NCBI GenBank assembly: GCA_021160245.1
Contig: JAGHCW010000017.1
Coordinates: 1 to 20,729 of the forward strand
Length of the DNA stretch: 20,729 nt
Reading direction: 5' to 3'
Source of the DNA: a bacterium
Lineage (GTDB): Bacteria > B130-G9
Shown: positions 1 to 7,921 of the stretch, one piece after another
Position numbering within the stretch: position 1 is the stretch's first letter
Layout of the letters: each line of letters starts with the position of its first letter
Translations under genes and position numbers: made by a program
The notes under the pieces: generated by a model
Told to the model about the DNA's origin: nothing
Database searches by the model: none
The model's input: only the letters and a program-made list of their open reading frames with translations

Positions 1-1279
1 CATCAACTACCTCCACCGCCTTAATCGCTGCGTCAAGATAGCCGGTATGACCAACCATGTCTGCGTTCGCAAAATTGACCACCACAAAGCTGTACTGACG
101 TGAGAGTATGCCGCTAACAACCGCATCCTTCACCTCATAGGCGCTCATCTCCGGCTTCAGGTCATAAGTCGCAACTGGCGGAGAGGGGATCAATCCCCTG
201 TCCTCGTGCTCAAACGGCTCCTCCACCCCTCCGTTGAAGAAGAACGTTACGTGAGCGTACTTCTCCGTCTCCGATATGTGATACTGCGACTTGCCCGAAG
301 ACTCTATCGCTTCCCCGAGTATTCGCTCGAGCTTCTGCGCCTGATACGCTACCCGAACGATCTCGAATTCCCCGAAATCGGCTTTGTACTCCGTCATGCA
401 AACGAACATAGAGAGTCGCGGAAAAAACGTCCGCTCAAAGCTGCTGAACGCCGGATCGATAAGCGTTGAGGTCAACTCTCTCGCTCGGTCCGCCCTGAAA
501 TTGGCAAATGACACAACGTCGTCGTCTCGCATCCGCCCCAACGGCTCACCCGCCTCGTCAACTATGACGGTCGGAAGCATCAGCTCGTCCATCTCGCCCC
601 GAGCATAGCCCATCTCTACGGCCTCCTGGGCGCTTCTCGCGATGAGCCCCTCACCCAGGACTATCGACTGGTAAGCAGCCCGAACACGAGGCCATCGGTT
701 GTCCCGATCCATCCCGTAATAGCGACCTCCAACCGACGCTATCCCCGCGCCTTCAAAGTCCGCAAGAAACTCCTCCGTCTGCTTGATATAGCCAAGAGCG
801 CTCTGAGGCGGAGTGTCCCGACCGTCCAGGAAGCAGTGAAGGAAGATATTCTTGACGCCACACGACTTATAGAGTCTCACAAGCGCGTGGATGTGCGAAA
901 TGTGGCTGTGCACGCCACCATCCGACAGAAGGCCTAGAACGTGAACAGCAGACCCCAGCTCAACTGCCCGTTCAGCGGAAGATATGAGTGACTTATTCTC
1001 ATAGAACGACTCGTCCCTAATTGCCCTACTAATCCGTACAAGCTCCTGATAGACGATCCGCCCCGCGCCAAGATTCAGATGGCCCACCTCGGAGTTGCCC
1101 ATCTGGCCGTCCGGCAACCCAACCCGTTCCCCGGACGCCGTAAGCCTGGTGTATGGAAACGTCTGACTCAGCTTGTCCACATTCGGGGTCTTGGCGAGAT
1201 AGACCGCGTTGTGCTTTGTCTCATCGCTCAGACCCCAACCGTCCATTATCACCAATACCGCTGTTTTCTTCCGCTGCAT
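1..1279 (-). CDS. gpmI: 2,3-bisphosphoglycerate-independent phosphoglycerate mutase, 3'-truncated by the window edge
   Basis: Cytoplasmic glycolytic/gluconeogenic enzyme interconverting 3- and 2-phosphoglycerate with a dinuclear metal centre and a phosphoserine intermediate. The minus-strand frame is open from 1279 to the left edge (426 codons of about 510 expected), so roughly 85 C-terminal residues are missing. Visible family signatures are the N-terminal VIMDGWGLS metal-binding segment, MGNSEVGH with the nucleophilic serine, LLSDGGVHSH, FLDGRDTPP, SFANFRADRAREL and, near the cut, NFANADMVGHTG with metal ligands. Two ATGs compete (1285 and 1279). The inner one is preferred because the AAGGA ribosome site at about 1286-1290 is then correctly spaced. 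It appears to be monocistronic or the end of a minus-strand unit, and has no obvious functional link to its neighbours. The family assignment is secure. Confidence 0.96.
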   Translation of the reverse strand, partial: MQRKKTAVLVIMDGWGLSDETKHNAVYLAKTPNVDKLSQTFPYTRLTASGERVGLPDGQMGNSEVGHLNLGAGRIVYQELVRISRAIRDESFYENKSLISSAERAVELGSAVHVLGLLSDGGVHSHISHIHALVRLYKSCGVKNIFLHCFLDGRDTPPQSALGYIKQTEEFLADFEGAGIASVGGRYYGMDRDNRWPRVRAAYQSIVLGEGLIARSAQEAVEMGYARGEMDELMLPTVIVDEAGEPLGRMRDDDVVSFANFRADRARELTSTLIDPAFSSFERTFFPRLSMFVCMTEYKADFGEFEIVRVAYQAQKLERILGEAIESSGKSQYHISETEKYAHVTFFFNGGVEEPFEHEDRGLIPSPPVATYDLKPEMSAYEVKDAVVSGILSRQYSFVVVNFANADMVGHTGYLDAAIKAVEVVD

Positions 1280-1464
1280 CACCATTCCTTACTACTTATC
1301 CATTTGCACACAAAACCAACCCAATAACATTAGCACAAAACTGATTATGTCCGACGGACTTTCTGAAGCTGTCTCACAATTGGCGTTCATCTATACCAAT
1401 GGACAGACAGGAATGCCCGTCGGACACGTCACAATCCATCTCAGAAGGCCCTGGAGGCATCCAC

Positions 1465-2025
1465 TCATAGAGGTGAGCCGTATTCCTCGAAGAAGAATAT
1501 CTCCTCGGACGGTCTTCTCATGCGCTTTGCGTCATTGCGAGCGGTCATGCCCCCATACTCCACCTCCGCATCTCTCTTGTAGTGCCCAATCGGTATGATG
1601 GAGAGGATTCTGATATGAGGCGGTATGCCCAGCGCCTTGCGGACGACTCGAGGGCTGAAAGATAATACCCAAACGGTCCCCAAACCCATAGCATGAGCTG
1701 CCAGCAGAATGTTCTGCACCGCAGCCGATATATCCATTACAAAGCAATCGTCGCGCTCGTCATATCTCGCCCATGTGTCGTGCGGATTCGCGCAAGCGAC
1801 GATGACGCATGGGGCCTGTTCGACCCACGGTTGGTGGAAATAGGGATCAAAGGTCTTAATCTTGTCCCTGTCAAAGGTCACGACAAACCGCCACGGTTGC
1901 CTATTGCCGCCTGAAGGAGCCCACCTCGCTGCCTCAAGTATCTCGCGAATTTCCTCCTGCAACACATCTTGATGTGCGAATCTTCGAATGCTTCGTCGCC
2001 CTTTGATGCAATCTAACGTCTCCAT
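1465..2025 (-). CDS. Nitroreductase family protein (FMN-dependent oxidoreductase)
   Basis: A 186-residue protein of the nitroreductase superfamily, which use FMN and NAD(P)H to reduce nitro compounds, quinones or other substrates. The real substrate cannot be read from sequence. Visible signatures are the N-terminal GRRSIRRF phosphate-binding stretch (residues 9-16), APSGGNRQPW (36-45) contacting FMN, and GLGTVWV (114-120) of the core. The C-terminal KRMRRPSEEIFF segment resembles the closing element of small nitroreductases. The length is typical of the short single-domain subgroup. The ATG at 2025 follows GGGAGG with 5-nt spacing, which fixes the start. It is separated from gpmI by about 185 nt and diverges from the YciI-like gene, so it is probably transcribed alone. 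Confidence 0.93.
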   Translation of the reverse strand: METLDCIKGRRSIRRFAHQDVLQEEIREILEAARWAPSGGNRQPWRFVVTFDRDKIKTFDPYFHQPWVEQAPCVIVACANPHDTWARYDERDDCFVMDISAAVQNILLAAHAMGLGTVWVLSFSPRVVRKALGIPPHIRILSIIPIGHYKRDAEVEYGGMTARNDAKRMRRPSEEIFFFEEYGSPL

Positions 2026-2081
2026 CCTCGCCTCCCGTCGTTGACATCACACTTCGTATGCCGCACAGGCTAATTTTGCTC

Positions 2082-2087
2082 ATTATA
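2082..2087 (-). promoter_or_regulatory. Candidate -10 box for the nitroreductase gene
   Basis: The minus strand reads a perfect TATAAT here, about 57 nt upstream of the nitroreductase ATG, giving a leader of roughly 50 nt. No convincing -35 hexamer lies 16-18 nt upstream, so the call rests on the -10 box and position only. Confidence 0.35.
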
Positions 2088-2149
2088 CATGACGCCGGCG
2101 ATAATGCACTCGCGGAAATAATAGACTATATTTGAAATCAACCGCAAAC

Positions 2150-2164
2150 TGGCACAGACTCAGC
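2150..2164 (+). promoter_or_regulatory. Weak sigma-54-like element upstream of the YciI-like gene
   Basis: TGGCAC followed nine bases on by GC reproduces the GG-N10-GC spacing of a sigma-54 -24/-12 promoter, but the TT preceding the GC is CA. It lies 55-69 nt upstream of the YciI-like ATG. A six-base inverted repeat AGGCGC/GCGCCT with a five-base loop follows at 2170-2186, near the expected transcription start. A chance match is quite possible. It is noted because an NtrC-type activator is encoded in this window. Confidence 0.2.
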
Positions 2165-2218
2165 CCATAAGGCGCAATTCGCGCCTAATCTGAATCAGAA
2201 TGGATGGGGAGATGAAAC

Positions 2219-2494
2219 ATGCACGTTGCCGCAATTTACGCCAAAGGGCCAAAGTGGCGCGATGGCGCCCTAATCGAAGACGAGATATCCGCACACAAGG
2301 CATACCAGCTGGAGAATTACGAGAGGGGCAAGCTAATAATGGGCGGGCCGTTCCTTGACGAGGCGGTAGGGATGGCGATTTTCGAGGTCCACTCGATTGA
2401 GGAGGCAGAGATAATGATCGAGCAAGACCCGGCCGTCTCCAGCGGAGTATATACCGCGGAGATTCATCCCTGGCGGATCGTGTTGAGGCGATAA
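2219..2494 (+). CDS. YciI-like (YCII-related domain) small protein
   Basis: A 91-residue single-domain protein of the YciI-like dimeric alpha/beta-barrel fold. Members include small hydrolase-like or dehydrochlorinase-like enzymes and many of unknown role, so no reaction is assigned. It shows the usual layout: an N-terminal strand (VAAIYAKGP), the conserved histidine in the first helix (His26), the LIMGGPF turn (residues 39-45), and the Asp-Pro pair at 70-71 before the closing strand ending WRIVL. The ATG at 2219 is preceded by GGGGAG at eight-base spacing. It is divergent from the nitroreductase and convergent with the pilus operon. Confidence 0.88.
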   Translation: MHVAAIYAKGPKWRDGALIEDEISAHKAYQLENYERGKLIMGGPFLDEAVGMAIFEVHSIEEAEIMIEQDPAVSSGVYTAEIHPWRIVLRR

Positions 2495-2508
2495 GACGGA
2501 TGGTCCGG

Positions 2509-2567
2509 CAAGCCCGGTTGGGACCCCGAGCCGGCATCAAAACAAAACCGCCCAGGCGCCGGGCTTG
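2509..2567. repeat. Inverted repeat downstream of the YciI-like gene
   Basis: CAAGCCCGG (2509-2517) is repeated inverted as CCGGGCTTG (2559-2567), a perfect nine-base match enclosing 41 bases. It begins 14 bases after the YciI-like stop codon. There is no T-run after it, so it is not a textbook intrinsic terminator, but it could form a long-range 3' stem in the YciI transcript. Confidence 0.4.
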
Positions 2568-2610
2568 GGGCATCAGCGCAAAGGCGGTATGTATCTAGCG
2601 TTGGTCTCGA

Positions 2611-2631
2611 TGTAAGGCCTAACACCTTACA
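2611..2631. repeat. Small hairpin between convergent genes
   Basis: TGTAAGG and CCTTACA form a perfect seven-base stem around a seven-base loop. It lies about 105 bases past the end of the pilus operon (read on the minus strand). No U-tract follows on either strand. It could be a 3' structure or a protein site. Confidence 0.35.
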
Positions 2632-2673
2632 GTACCACTCATCGTATGATATTCGAGTTATCCTTAGCTGATA

Positions 2674-2692
2674 TTGCCAGCAGCGCTGGCAA
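2674..2692 (-). terminator. Hairpin past the last pilus gene (possible weak terminator)
   Basis: TTGCCAGC and GCTGGCAA form a perfect eight-base stem with a three-base loop, 42 bases beyond the stop codon of the secretin gene. It is the first stable structure the minus-strand operon transcript would meet. The sequence after it is not T-rich, so it may stabilise the 3' end or act with Rho rather than terminate intrinsically. Confidence 0.4.
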
Positions 2693-2734
2693 CTTAGTCA
2701 GCGCCGGCACATAATTTTCAAGTTTCCCCCAATG

Positions 2735-4003
2735 TTAATCCTCGTCTGCCTCGCCCGGGCCATCCCAATGCTTCTTGACCGTGGTTTGCAGCTCCTTTTC
2801 CGTTGCATCAAATACTGACGGCTGCGTCCCGCGTGCGGCTAGACGGGCAGGGAGCTTGTCAAGGAGCTCTGCCTTAAGCAGAATGATTAGCTCTTTGTCC
2901 TTCTTTTCAACTCGGTCGAATCCGAAGACATATCGCAGTCCCAACACCCACCAGGGTAGGTCCTTGAGAAACGGAACGCCCTTGCGCTGGGTATTTCGGT
3001 CAGTGGAATAGAGTCCGGCTATCGCCGTGTCCTCGCCATCATAAAGGAGAACCGAGGACCTGGCCTGCGTCTTGTTGATTGTTATGTTGACCGGATCGAC
3101 GAGGCTCGAGCGCTCCACCGAGATGCCAAGATGAATGTATTCCTCATCATCCCGGCCCTTGAATACCGTCGGGGTCACTTGCATTATCGTGCCCGTCTCA
3201 TAGAAGTCGGTGACTACGTTGCCGGCAAAATCCCTTGTATTCACCGCGAACTCCTGACCGACGAGTATCTTGGCCGGTTTCCCAACCATTGCCACAATCT
3301 GTGGCGAGGAGATAATTCTGCCCTTCTCTGCGTTCTCTATTGTCCTGAGAAGGACATCAACCTGAGCGCGGCCGTCGTGGAAGGTCTTGCTCAAAAGCAC
3401 GGAAAGCATCTCCTCTCCGACCTTTGAGGCGCCAATATTTGAGCCTCCCAGGAGAAGGCTGCCGTTTCTGAGGGTTGTCCAGTCGATTCCGATCTCGCGT
3501 AACAGACGCCTGTCCGCCTCAAAGAAAGTCGCCTTGATTCTGACCTCACGGGTGTTTTCAGTTAGCGAGACCTTCTTCCCGACCGGCGTCTTGGACCTCT
3601 TGGGCGTCTTGCTGGTGGAAACCTCTTGCGCGACGGGCTCAGCGATCTCGTAGTATGTGTCGAACGATGCATACCACAGACCATTTGCTCTGAGGACCAT
3701 CTCGAACGCCTTCTTCCAGTGCATGTTCTCGATGTCCACACCGACGGTACCTTTGTGCTTCTCAGGGTCGATAATGACCTTCTTCTCGAACTTATTACTG
3801 AACTTGGACAAGATAAACATCGCCTGACTGAACGAGGTGTCGGCCGAAAGCGACACAAGCTCGTCACTCGACGTGTGCTCGATCGGGTATTTGTTTGGGA
3901 CAAATAGGTGCTTATTGCCCTGCTTACCAACATCCACTTCGGCCGCGCACCAGACCGCAGACAGTAAAATAATAAACGTCAGAATCGATATGGCCCTTTT
4001 CAT
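2735..4003 (-). CDS. Short secretin, PilQ-like outer-membrane pore of the type IV pilus
   Basis: A 422-residue exported protein expected to form the outer-membrane ring through which the pilus emerges. Residues 1-20 are a signal peptide (charged MKR, hydrophobic core, cleavage near CA/AE). Residues 53-122 form one secretin N-domain/STN-like module. Residues 150-382 are the secretin domain, with the strand-rich region around GKPAKILVGQEF (241-252), VTPTVF (276-281), and the conserved closing element GVPFLKDLPWW (342-352) followed by KELIILLKAELL (370-381). A 40-residue acidic tail ends the protein. Typical PilQ proteins run to about 700 residues with AMIN domains and several N-domains. These are absent here. 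The ATG overlaps the upstream PilO-PilP stop by four bases (ATGA), so the two are translationally coupled. Secretin identity is firm; PilQ versus GspD is decided by context. Confidence 0.9.
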   Translation of the reverse strand: MKRAISILTFIILLSAVWCAAEVDVGKQGNKHLFVPNKYPIEHTSSDELVSLSADTSFSQAMFILSKFSNKFEKKVIIDPEKHKGTVGVDIENMHWKKAFEMVLRANGLWYASFDTYYEIAEPVAQEVSTSKTPKRSKTPVGKKVSLTENTREVRIKATFFEADRRLLREIGIDWTTLRNGSLLLGGSNIGASKVGEEMLSVLLSKTFHDGRAQVDVLLRTIENAEKGRIISSPQIVAMVGKPAKILVGQEFAVNTRDFAGNVVTDFYETGTIMQVTPTVFKGRDDEEYIHLGISVERSSLVDPVNITINKTQARSSVLLYDGEDTAIAGLYSTDRNTQRKGVPFLKDLPWWVLGLRYVFGFDRVEKKDKELIILLKAELLDKLPARLAARGTQPSVFDATEKELQTTVKKHWDGPGEADED

Positions 4004-5064
4004 TTCTTCCCACTCCTGTTCTCGTCGAAGTTAATCCCCAAAGTGAAGTCTGTTTTTATGCCGCCCAAATCGAGGGCGAATACGCACTCACTCTTTTTCG
4101 GGTCTATGCTGACCAAGTATCCCAAATAGACTTCATCACCTACTTGGAGCGCGATCAGATTGCCTGTCTGATCGGTTATGAAAGCAGTGTCATAAGTTAC
4201 GGCCTGCAGCTTGGCGGAGTCGACTTCCAGGAGGCCATGTGTATTCTTCGGAAGGTCCTCAAGCAGCAGTGGATAGAACGGATTTATAAGCTCCGGAGGA
4301 GGAGGCACAACAAGAGGAGCCTGGTCCATGCTCAATGAAGATGAAGCGCCGTAGTAGGCCTTAACGAGCATACTGAACGAAACTTCTTCAGAATTGCGAG
4401 GCCAGATATTGAAGGACATCTTAGTGTCAATATCGCTGACCGTCATAAAGCCAGGGACATATCCCGGTCTGACGACAAACTTCTTCTCACTCACAGGGTC
4501 AGAAATAACCCGCGTGGAGTTTATGAAGGAGCCGACGCCATTCAACTCCAGCGCTCTTCTCATGTCCTCCGGCAGATGGTCCATCGATTTTGCATTTGCT
4601 ATCGTGATGGACTCGATCTCATACAGCAATGAATAGTGCTCAAGGAAGTAAATGAAGCTGAAAAGATTGGCGAAGCTGTCGTCGCCTGTCAGTTTGTAAG
4701 TCCTGTTTGGGATTTCCGCATCAGGATCCTCGGCCAGAATCTGAAAGTCATACATCAATGGAGAGCCCGTTTGAGCGCCCAACCAATTGAAGTAATTGTA
4801 GGATATTTTCGAGTCCTCATGCGCCGGCAGCACCTTCTTACGCTGGTGCCACTCCTCCTTCACTTTTGCTAGTTTAGTCTTGAGTTCCGGCAAACTGTCA
4901 ACCAAGACCTGCATCTCCTGGAACTCCGCAAGCGCCTCGCTCTCTTTCTCTTTGACCTGCTCAAGATCTTCGACCTGTTTGTAATACACATACCAGCCTC
5001 CGACCGTGAATAGGATCAGCCAAATAACTGTGATGACTATTGTACTTCTTAGTGCGTTGGACAC
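4000..5064 (-). CDS. PilO-PilP fusion-like pilus alignment protein
   Basis: A 354-residue inner-membrane protein. One membrane helix (residues 8-28) is followed by a coiled coil rich in Glu and Lys (30-75) and an alpha/beta periplasmic region (85-245), the layout of PilO. After a proline hinge (PPPPELINPFYPL, 254-266) the last 80 residues look like the PilP homology domain, a small beta-sandwich: GLLEVDSAKLQAV, TGNLIALQVGDEVYLG, and paired strands to the end. In characterised systems PilO and PilP are separate, and PilP bridges the inner-membrane PilNO to PilQ. The start is GTG at 5064, fixed by AGGAGG six bases upstream. The gene lies ten bases after the PilM-PilN stop and overlaps the secretin start by four bases. 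PilO assignment is from topology and order, with moderate certainty. The PilP domain is inferred. Confidence 0.8.
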   Translation of the reverse strand: MSNALRSTIVITVIWLILFTVGGWYVYYKQVEDLEQVKEKESEALAEFQEMQVLVDSLPELKTKLAKVKEEWHQRKKVLPAHEDSKISYNYFNWLGAQTGSPLMYDFQILAEDPDAEIPNRTYKLTGDDSFANLFSFIYFLEHYSLLYEIESITIANAKSMDHLPEDMRRALELNGVGSFINSTRVISDPVSEKKFVVRPGYVPGFMTVSDIDTKMSFNIWPRNSEEVSFSMLVKAYYGASSSLSMDQAPLVVPPPPELINPFYPLLLEDLPKNTHGLLEVDSAKLQAVTYDTAFITDQTGNLIALQVGDEVYLGYLVSIDPKKSECVFALDLGGIKTDFTLGINFDENRSGKK

Positions 5065-5074
5065 ATCATTCCTC

Positions 5075-7921
5075 CTATTCAGCCTCAGTTGCTACGGCTG
5101 GCGTCAGCGATCTCGTCCTGGCTGAAGCCATCGGCCCAAAACGACTGCCCGGATAGTCCGACAGAAGTCTTGCATACGAGGCGTTCGCTTTCTGATTATC
5201 CTTAAGCTTCAAGTAGCAGTTACCAATCATAAACAGTGAGGCATCCCTCAGGCCGGAGCCCGTGCAATTCAGCGCCTCCTCAAATTCGGCAATCGCTTCC
5301 TCGTGCTTGTGCATTCCAAAGAGGCAATGCCCTAGCCAATGATGAGACTCGCACGCAACTTGCGAATCTGAGACCTGTGCCGCAATTCGCCTAAACATCT
5401 CCGCGGCTTGCTCATAGTCTCCATGCTTGAAGTATGCAATGGCGCTGTCATAATCGTTTGTGTCAGCAGCCTCATTGAGAGCGGCCTTTGTCTTCGGCTC
5501 TGTCTTTGGTTTTGCTTTTGGCTCCGTCTTTGCCAAGACCAATGCGACTTTGGGCTCTTCGGAGGACGGTGCACTGCTCTTATGCGCGGGGGCACTCTCC
5601 TCGCTCATCTTAGAAGGCGCCTCGCCCGACACTTCACTCAACGCTTTGCTCTGCGACTTGCCAGCCGAGGTCGAGGCCGGCGGAGGCACCGCGACATTGG
5701 ATGATCTGCCGTCTGTCTTGGCACTTGGCTCGCTGGTCTTGACCGTGGGCTTCTCCACCTTCGGAGTTGGATTTGGACGCTCGACTTTGATGGTCCGGTC
5801 TTCTTTGACAGCTTTCTTGGACGAGGAACTGGCCTCATTTGTCCGCGATTCGCTCTGCCCTTTTGGCGCTTCCTTGATCTCTGGCTGTCTCTTTATGGAC
5901 GGGGCCTCTGAGCCCTGCTTCGGCACTGACCTATGATCGCCCTTGTCCATGGCGGCAGGCGGACTTTTTACCTTCGGGGGACTCGGGACGAGTCGAGGCG
6001 CTTCCTCTTGCTTCGCCTTTGGCCCTAGGTACTTCTCCTCAATTGACCTCTCACTTGAGGCCATCTCCTGCGTTACGATCTGCTTCTTCCAGTCGTCGCT
6101 TTGCGCTACCTTTTCGGCGCTCTCGTAATAGGCGTTGAAGCCCATTTTCAGCGTCTGTTGGAGGAAATTATCGCCGCCCATTCCGAGAGCCGGAACGCCT
6201 GAATTGGGCATCGTGCTCCCCAGCATCCCAGACGCCGGTGACATCGCGAGATTCTGCATGCCGTCCGCAAATCTTCCGGGAATCCCCATTCTGCCATACT
6301 CACCAAACTCCGTCTGATTTTCCGCCTTGATCTTCGCCAGATATATCGGCGGCTCGACAATATCGGGGAATTTCACCTTCAACTTGAAGTCCCAAAGCCT
6401 GTAGCCACGGATCATGCCTCGGTCAACAACGTCCAGATATGACTGGCTATAGGCGGCGGCAAGGACTGCAACTTTCCCTCTGTCACGCGAGCTCCCCTCC
6501 AGAACGTAGTCATTGGTGGTTGAGGTCTCAAGTCGCGTCACCCAAAAGGCTGCATTGCGCTCAGATAGATCGGCGAGCTTCTGCAGGGAATTGCTCCACT
6601 TGTTCGGTTGGCCGATCAACCCAGCTAGCCTGGACATTTCGCCCTCATAGAGCGCCACCTGCTCCGCGATTGTGGTTGCCTCTGCCATAAGCGTCCGACC
6701 GGGCTTGGTCATGTCAAGATACCACTTCGTCATCTCGGCTGAACTCTTCAACTCGCTCCAATTCTCGTTTGCCTTCAAAACCAGAAGGAGGGATAGCCCA
6801 AAAATGACCAATAGAGCTGATAGACCGTGCCAAGCAATCTTGAAAGGCTTCTGCGCCTCAAGCATGTAGTCCGGCGTGAAATCCGTTTGGTAATAATCGG
6901 GATTCGATGGCTCAAGTGCCTTTTTCGCAAGCGATATTGAGAGAGCAAAACTCGCGAGAGGCGCGGGGAATTTTGTGGGGTCCATCTCGCTTCCGGCGAA
7001 CTTACCATGCTTGATATTCTCGATCTTAACACCGGGCATCTTCTCTGAGAAAAAGTCCCTCGCCCCGATGGCGCCAATATCACCAGCTAGAATTATGCGG
7101 TTGATATCCGGGAGTTCGCCCTCGTCCTGCTCAAAGAGTATCTTGCTGAATATTGTGGGCAGCACATTTGGTGAATTCGCTCCCTCCTGGATCACAGGCA
7201 ATTGCCTGAGATAATCCCGTCCCTTCATGACGATGATGCGCGTCACATCCGGATTAACATAAATGATTGCAGTGATTTCTGTTCCCGCGACATCGTGATT
7301 CGCTCTAACCTCGCTCATCAGAGATATATCAGCAACATCTACCAGGCCGATATAGGGCTTGTTGCTGCCCAAGAACGGCTTCAAATCCTTGAGCGCAAGC
7401 AGAAATGGAGGTTCCGCGCCACAAACCAAGCATGCAAGCTTCTTGTCTGCGGCATGAATGAAGTCCACCATCTCCCCAGTCACAACACCGTCGTGCTTCG
7501 GCGCAACCAAATCAACCAGAGCCTTCTTCAACTTCCGGCCTTCGACCGCGAAATTGTCATCGAATGAATAGAAGTGAACGGCGTCATCAGGCACATTCAC
7601 AGCGAGCTTCGCGCCTCTAAGATTGTATCCGGAGAGTATATCCAGCAGCACGGAGGTCGCGTCCTGCTCCTCCCCGTCGTCGCCCGAGTCTTTCTCTCTT
7701 GAGCTCGGCTGCGCCTCCTCGGACATATCGAGCTCGCCAAAAACCTCCTCAAACGCCTCGAGTTCCCCCTCGGGAAGGATGCGCTCCTCCTCAACGCCAA
7801 GTGGTTCCGGCAGTTTTGCTATCTCAAGCCTCTTCAGAACTACACCTTGGCGGGTCTGGGCTATGTGAGCAACCTTTACGTCCGTCCCCTCTATTGATAG
7901 TCCTATTGCTTCCCTTTTCAT
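5075..7921 (-). CDS. PilM-PilN fusion with C-terminal TPR domain
   Basis: A 948-residue protein. Residues 1-340 resemble the actin-like ATPase PilM (opening IGLSIEGTDVKVAHI, internal IILAGDIGAIG, closing APLASFALSISLA), with an acidic insert at 43-90. A single membrane helix follows (359-383), then a PilN-like periplasmic alpha/beta segment (384-535). After a Gly/Met-rich stretch (540-600) comes a long Pro/Lys/Ser/Glu-rich disordered linker (640-812), then about three tetratricopeptide repeats (820-940; for example GDYEQAAEMFRRIAA and KHEEAIAEFEEAL). PilM normally sits in the cytoplasm and binds the PilN N-terminal tail, so the fusion keeps known topology. The linker and TPRs would lie in the periplasm. 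The ATG overlaps the pilT stop by four bases and has GGAGG upstream. The reading frame is uninterrupted. Confidence 0.85.
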   Translation of the reverse strand: MKREAIGLSIEGTDVKVAHIAQTRQGVVLKRLEIAKLPEPLGVEEERILPEGELEAFEEVFGELDMSEEAQPSSREKDSGDDGEEQDATSVLLDILSGYNLRGAKLAVNVPDDAVHFYSFDDNFAVEGRKLKKALVDLVAPKHDGVVTGEMVDFIHAADKKLACLVCGAEPPFLLALKDLKPFLGSNKPYIGLVDVADISLMSEVRANHDVAGTEITAIIYVNPDVTRIIVMKGRDYLRQLPVIQEGANSPNVLPTIFSKILFEQDEGELPDINRIILAGDIGAIGARDFFSEKMPGVKIENIKHGKFAGSEMDPTKFPAPLASFALSISLAKKALEPSNPDYYQTDFTPDYMLEAQKPFKIAWHGLSALLVIFGLSLLLVLKANENWSELKSSAEMTKWYLDMTKPGRTLMAEATTIAEQVALYEGEMSRLAGLIGQPNKWSNSLQKLADLSERNAAFWVTRLETSTTNDYVLEGSSRDRGKVAVLAAAYSQSYLDVVDRGMIRGYRLWDFKLKVKFPDIVEPPIYLAKIKAENQTEFGEYGRMGIPGRFADGMQNLAMSPASGMLGSTMPNSGVPALGMGGDNFLQQTLKMGFNAYYESAEKVAQSDDWKKQIVTQEMASSERSIEEKYLGPKAKQEEAPRLVPSPPKVKSPPAAMDKGDHRSVPKQGSEAPSIKRQPEIKEAPKGQSESRTNEASSSSKKAVKEDRTIKVERPNPTPKVEKPTVKTSEPSAKTDGRSSNVAVPPPASTSAGKSQSKALSEVSGEAPSKMSEESAPAHKSSAPSSEEPKVALVLAKTEPKAKPKTEPKTKAALNEAADTNDYDSAIAYFKHGDYEQAAEMFRRIAAQVSDSQVACESHHWLGHCLFGMHKHEEAIAEFEEALNCTGSGLRDASLFMIGNCYLKLKDNQKANASYARLLSDYPGSRFGPMASARTRSLTPAVATEAE

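Noticed and set aside
5460-5936. Plus-strand 158-residue open frame opposite the PilM-PilN fusion linker
   Set aside because: It is the antisense reading of the repetitive Pro/Lys/Ser linker codons, which keeps stops rare. It has no independent support.
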